A DNA stretch of 64,000 nucleotides from Prunella strophiata (lineage: Eukaryota; Chordata; Aves; Passeriformes; Prunellidae). A program made the position numbers and the translations under genes. The stretch lies in contig JAZBQD010000017.1 in the NCBI GenBank assembly GCA_036583965.1, positions 24,338,385 to 24,402,384 on the forward strand, read 5' to 3'. This document shows, one piece after another, positions 61,201-64,000 of this stretch. The notes under the pieces are model-generated. The model did not search any database, was not told the origin of the DNA, and saw only the letters and a list, made by a program, of their open reading frames with translations. Numbering within the stretch: the stretch's first letter is position 1; each line of letters begins with the position of its first letter.

Positions 61201-64000
61201 GAAGACTAAAATATGTCTGAGCTGTAGACACCTGGAAATACCTGAATATGTCTACAGCAGTTGACAATGAATGATGGTACCGAATTAGGACTTCTGTTGA
61301 CACCCAGGATTCCTGGGAAACATTCACCTATGGGAGTCACAAAGCAGAAGAACCTAAAATGAGAATTTCTTCATTAAAATTCAGCTGCTGTGATGTGTAT
61401 AAGGTCACACAGGAGAAAAACCACGGTGGACACGCAATAAGTCTTCTGCATTATCATTGTGGACTCCTTGAAACTGCTGGTCCTAGTCAACAGATTGCAC
61501 CTCAGATATTGTTATATATCCTGAAAACAGATTTTATGATATAGGCACCTGGTTTTTTTTTTTTTTCAGCCTAATCCCAGTTACATTTTTTTTGCTATTT
61601 ATCATTATTTTCTTTCAGACTATCGTGGATGGCATCATCACTTCATGATGCTATCATAGCTGCATAATTTTTAAACGTTAAAACATTTAAAAAAAAAAAA
61701 AAAAGCAGTATGAAGGCCTATAGCAATCTGTTCAGGGAAGAACTGTAAAAGGCCACCCACAAAAAATATGCTAATGTAATTAAGTTTTATGAACACAGTA
61801 TGTAAATTAAAATAGTGTCTGGGAAAGAGCACTACTTTGATCAGAGATACTACAAATTGATCCCTAAAAGTTTTTAAGGGAAATTAAAACTAATTCAAAA
61901 GTTCACTGTTTACATAAGCATTAATATATTCAATGATATTGAATGCAGTGATGCAACTAAATTATTAAAGACGCAGTTACCAATATTTGTGAGGGAATTG
62001 CAAGTATACCATTTTGTTAGTAGTTTTCTAAAGGCAAATTTTGCCATTAAAAGACAAAATAAATTACTCTGAATTTAAGGGAGGTTTAAAAACCTTATGG
62101 AGCAAAGTTTATTTGATTATCATGCCAACTACAAAAATACCTTCACTTAACTATCAAACGCTTTCCTGAACTAGAGTTAACTTTTGAGTCTAAGTGACAA
62201 AACCAGAGAACGACAGAATGGGCAATAAATGGACTGTGTGGAAAATATCTGGTGTCACCTCTCTCCCTAGAAAAACTGCTTGGTGCTCCTGAGTTACACT
62301 CCCTGGAGTGGTTGCCATTGGTTGCCTGGTTGAGTGACTCTCAGTGGAGATGTAATGAAGTCTACTTAGAGAAAGTTAGATGGGACTCTGCTACAAGTGG
62401 AACTGTTGGAAGGGCTTGAAGATAACTAATAGACAATGTCTATTAATGATGCTACTACTTTATGGAGGAAGGTAGGGAGGAATTAGGACTGGCCTATATA
62501 TACCAGATTAACCTTGTGTGAACAACTGACTTTTGAAAGCTCACTGTTTTAGTTTCAAATGTTTTTCTGTTTATGTTTTCCTATGATTGTTGATTATGTG
62601 TTTTATGTGACATTTCTTACCTAGAACATACTGACTGCATCCTAACTGGGGCCTTAAGGTCTTCACCCATCTGTATCTCAGATTGTGTTCTTAAATGTCT
62701 TTCCCTATTCCCTGCTATACACAGGATGAATTTGCAGATAATTGATCTGCTATTGATCCTGCTTGAAAATTAAATTATATTTTCAATTGTTGGCACAAGT
62801 AATAATTTATTTGCCCAGAAACTTGACATGGAATGATTTGATAAATACTCTTCAGTCTGGCATTTCTTCTGCACTTTTTCTGGTAGTCTCTGGAAGGTGA
62901 TAACATGAAGAGTACACAGCCTCTATCAAATATCTCCAAATGTAGAAACCAATACTCACTTTCACATGATGGTGTTCTGGAATAACAGTGGTGTTTCACA
63001 CTAGTACCATACTAGGAAAAAAGCAAATGTAGTATCAGAGAAATTGCCATAGGAGCAACAGCTGGAGGAAAGCCTTGAGTCACTACTTGTAAAAAGTAGC
63101 TTAACAGAAGTTTTAAGGTGTAGAAGGTAGCATCAAAGTCAGGGTATTTTGGTTGGAGTCCATCCTCCAATAAACCCTCTGTAAATCTGCACTGACCTGT
63201 TTATGTCACAGGGTAGGCAGTTCTATTTACAGTGTATACACACCTGTATGTTCAGGTGATTCACTCAGACTCACAGAATGGGACTGTGTGTTCAGAGGTA
63301 AGACAAGAGGATACAAACCCTTCCTGGTAGAAAATTTAGCAAAGCGTTTTATTTCTGCCAAGCTACATTTATTTTGGGGGTATGAAAACTATTTCACATT
63401 GAAAAGATGTTGAAACACAAAGGGGTGTGAGCGTCTAAATTTTTGATACATATGGTCTGAATAGAGCCATAAGCATTTTTTTGCTCCCTGAAGAGCTGAA
63501 ATTCCTTGTAGCTTTTACATTTTAAAATACATGCAGAGTGTGTACATAGTGAGTCCTATACATAGTGAAAGAAATATGGAAGTTAAAGATACTAAGAAAA
63601 AAGGAGATGAGAGTGAAATGGCTTTTTTTTTTTTTTTTTTTTTTGCCTGAATTGTGGATTCTGAGGAATTTTTGTGTCCAAAACTCTCTCACAATTATGT
63701 ACGTGTACCCTCATACACATTGTGAAAGTAACAGAAATCAATACAATATCCTGAGACCCATGGGATAGTTTCTGTGGGGAGATGGGCAGATGTCATTTAC
63801 TTCTGCTATTTATAAGTCTAGGGAACAAGAATTCTAATAAGCAGGATCAAAAGTGGAAAAGCATGCAACAATCAGCCCTCCCCAGAAAAACAAAAACCCA
63901 CAAAAACCCCCCAAGAAAATAACAAACAAGGAAAACAAACCAGTATTTCATAGGATTGAAACTAAGACTTCAGCCTGTATTTAGTGAGCTGGAATCTCAT
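58236..64000. other. Unique AT-rich DNA, no gene seen
   Basis: No gene, RNA or dispersed repeat recognised. T-runs at 61552-61566 and 63623-63644 and an A-run at 61689-61704 are the only simple repeats of note. Confidence 0.4.

Overview
The window looks like bird nuclear DNA, most likely passerine. It is AT-rich and gene-poor, carries CR1 retroposon fragments in both orientations, and holds a class II endogenous retrovirus plus several solo LTRs whose ends resemble LTR families I remember from songbird genomes. The bird assignment rests on CR1 and the alpha-type env. The passerine assignment rests on memory of repeat families and is weaker. I found no convincing host exon, tRNA or rRNA; the DNA outside the mobile elements is most simply intergenic or intronic.

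Layout. Positions 1-502 hold nothing recognised. A short CR1 tail (503-543) abuts a 9.07 kb provirus on the minus strand (545-9615). Read in its own direction from 9615 to 545, it has: 5' LTR; a primer-binding site exactly complementary to the 3' end of tRNA-Lys1,2; leader; gag; a dUTPase-like plus protease frame (pro); pol (RT, RNase H, integrase); env; polypurine tract; 3' LTR. Gag, pro and pol lie in three successive -1 frames, and both expected slippery heptamers are present (AAAAAAC at the gag stop, GGATTTT just before the pro stop). Gag and pro are open, although the Gag start reads GTG. Pol has five in-frame stops and two frameshifts. Env has one stop between its surface and transmembrane parts. 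The gag-pro-pol plan is betaretrovirus-like, while env is the alpha/gamma type with a CX6CC motif, so the element is a mosaic. The LTRs differ by roughly 8% on a hand count, and no target-site duplication is visible.

From 11 to 32 kb there is a cluster of solo LTRs. One is C-rich (about 11.2-11.8 kb). One is ERVL-like (12040-12638). One is an LTR-in-LTR nest: the inner LTR 17229-17814 has a perfect 6-bp duplication, and the outer LTR 17036-17952 has a 5/6 duplication. One at 31559-32119 has a 4/5 duplication. CR1 fragments lie at 26.2-26.7, 31.0-31.3 and 40.5-40.8 kb. Another ERVL-type LTR is at 51736-52237.

The remainder (about 32-64 kb) is mostly unique AT-rich DNA with many microsatellites: a compound GAAA/GATA/CATA block at 38.9 kb, a T/TTG block at 43.5 kb, a 38-base T run at 53.9 kb and a (TAG)n block at 58.15 kb. 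Most long reading frames there come from simple repeats or chance.
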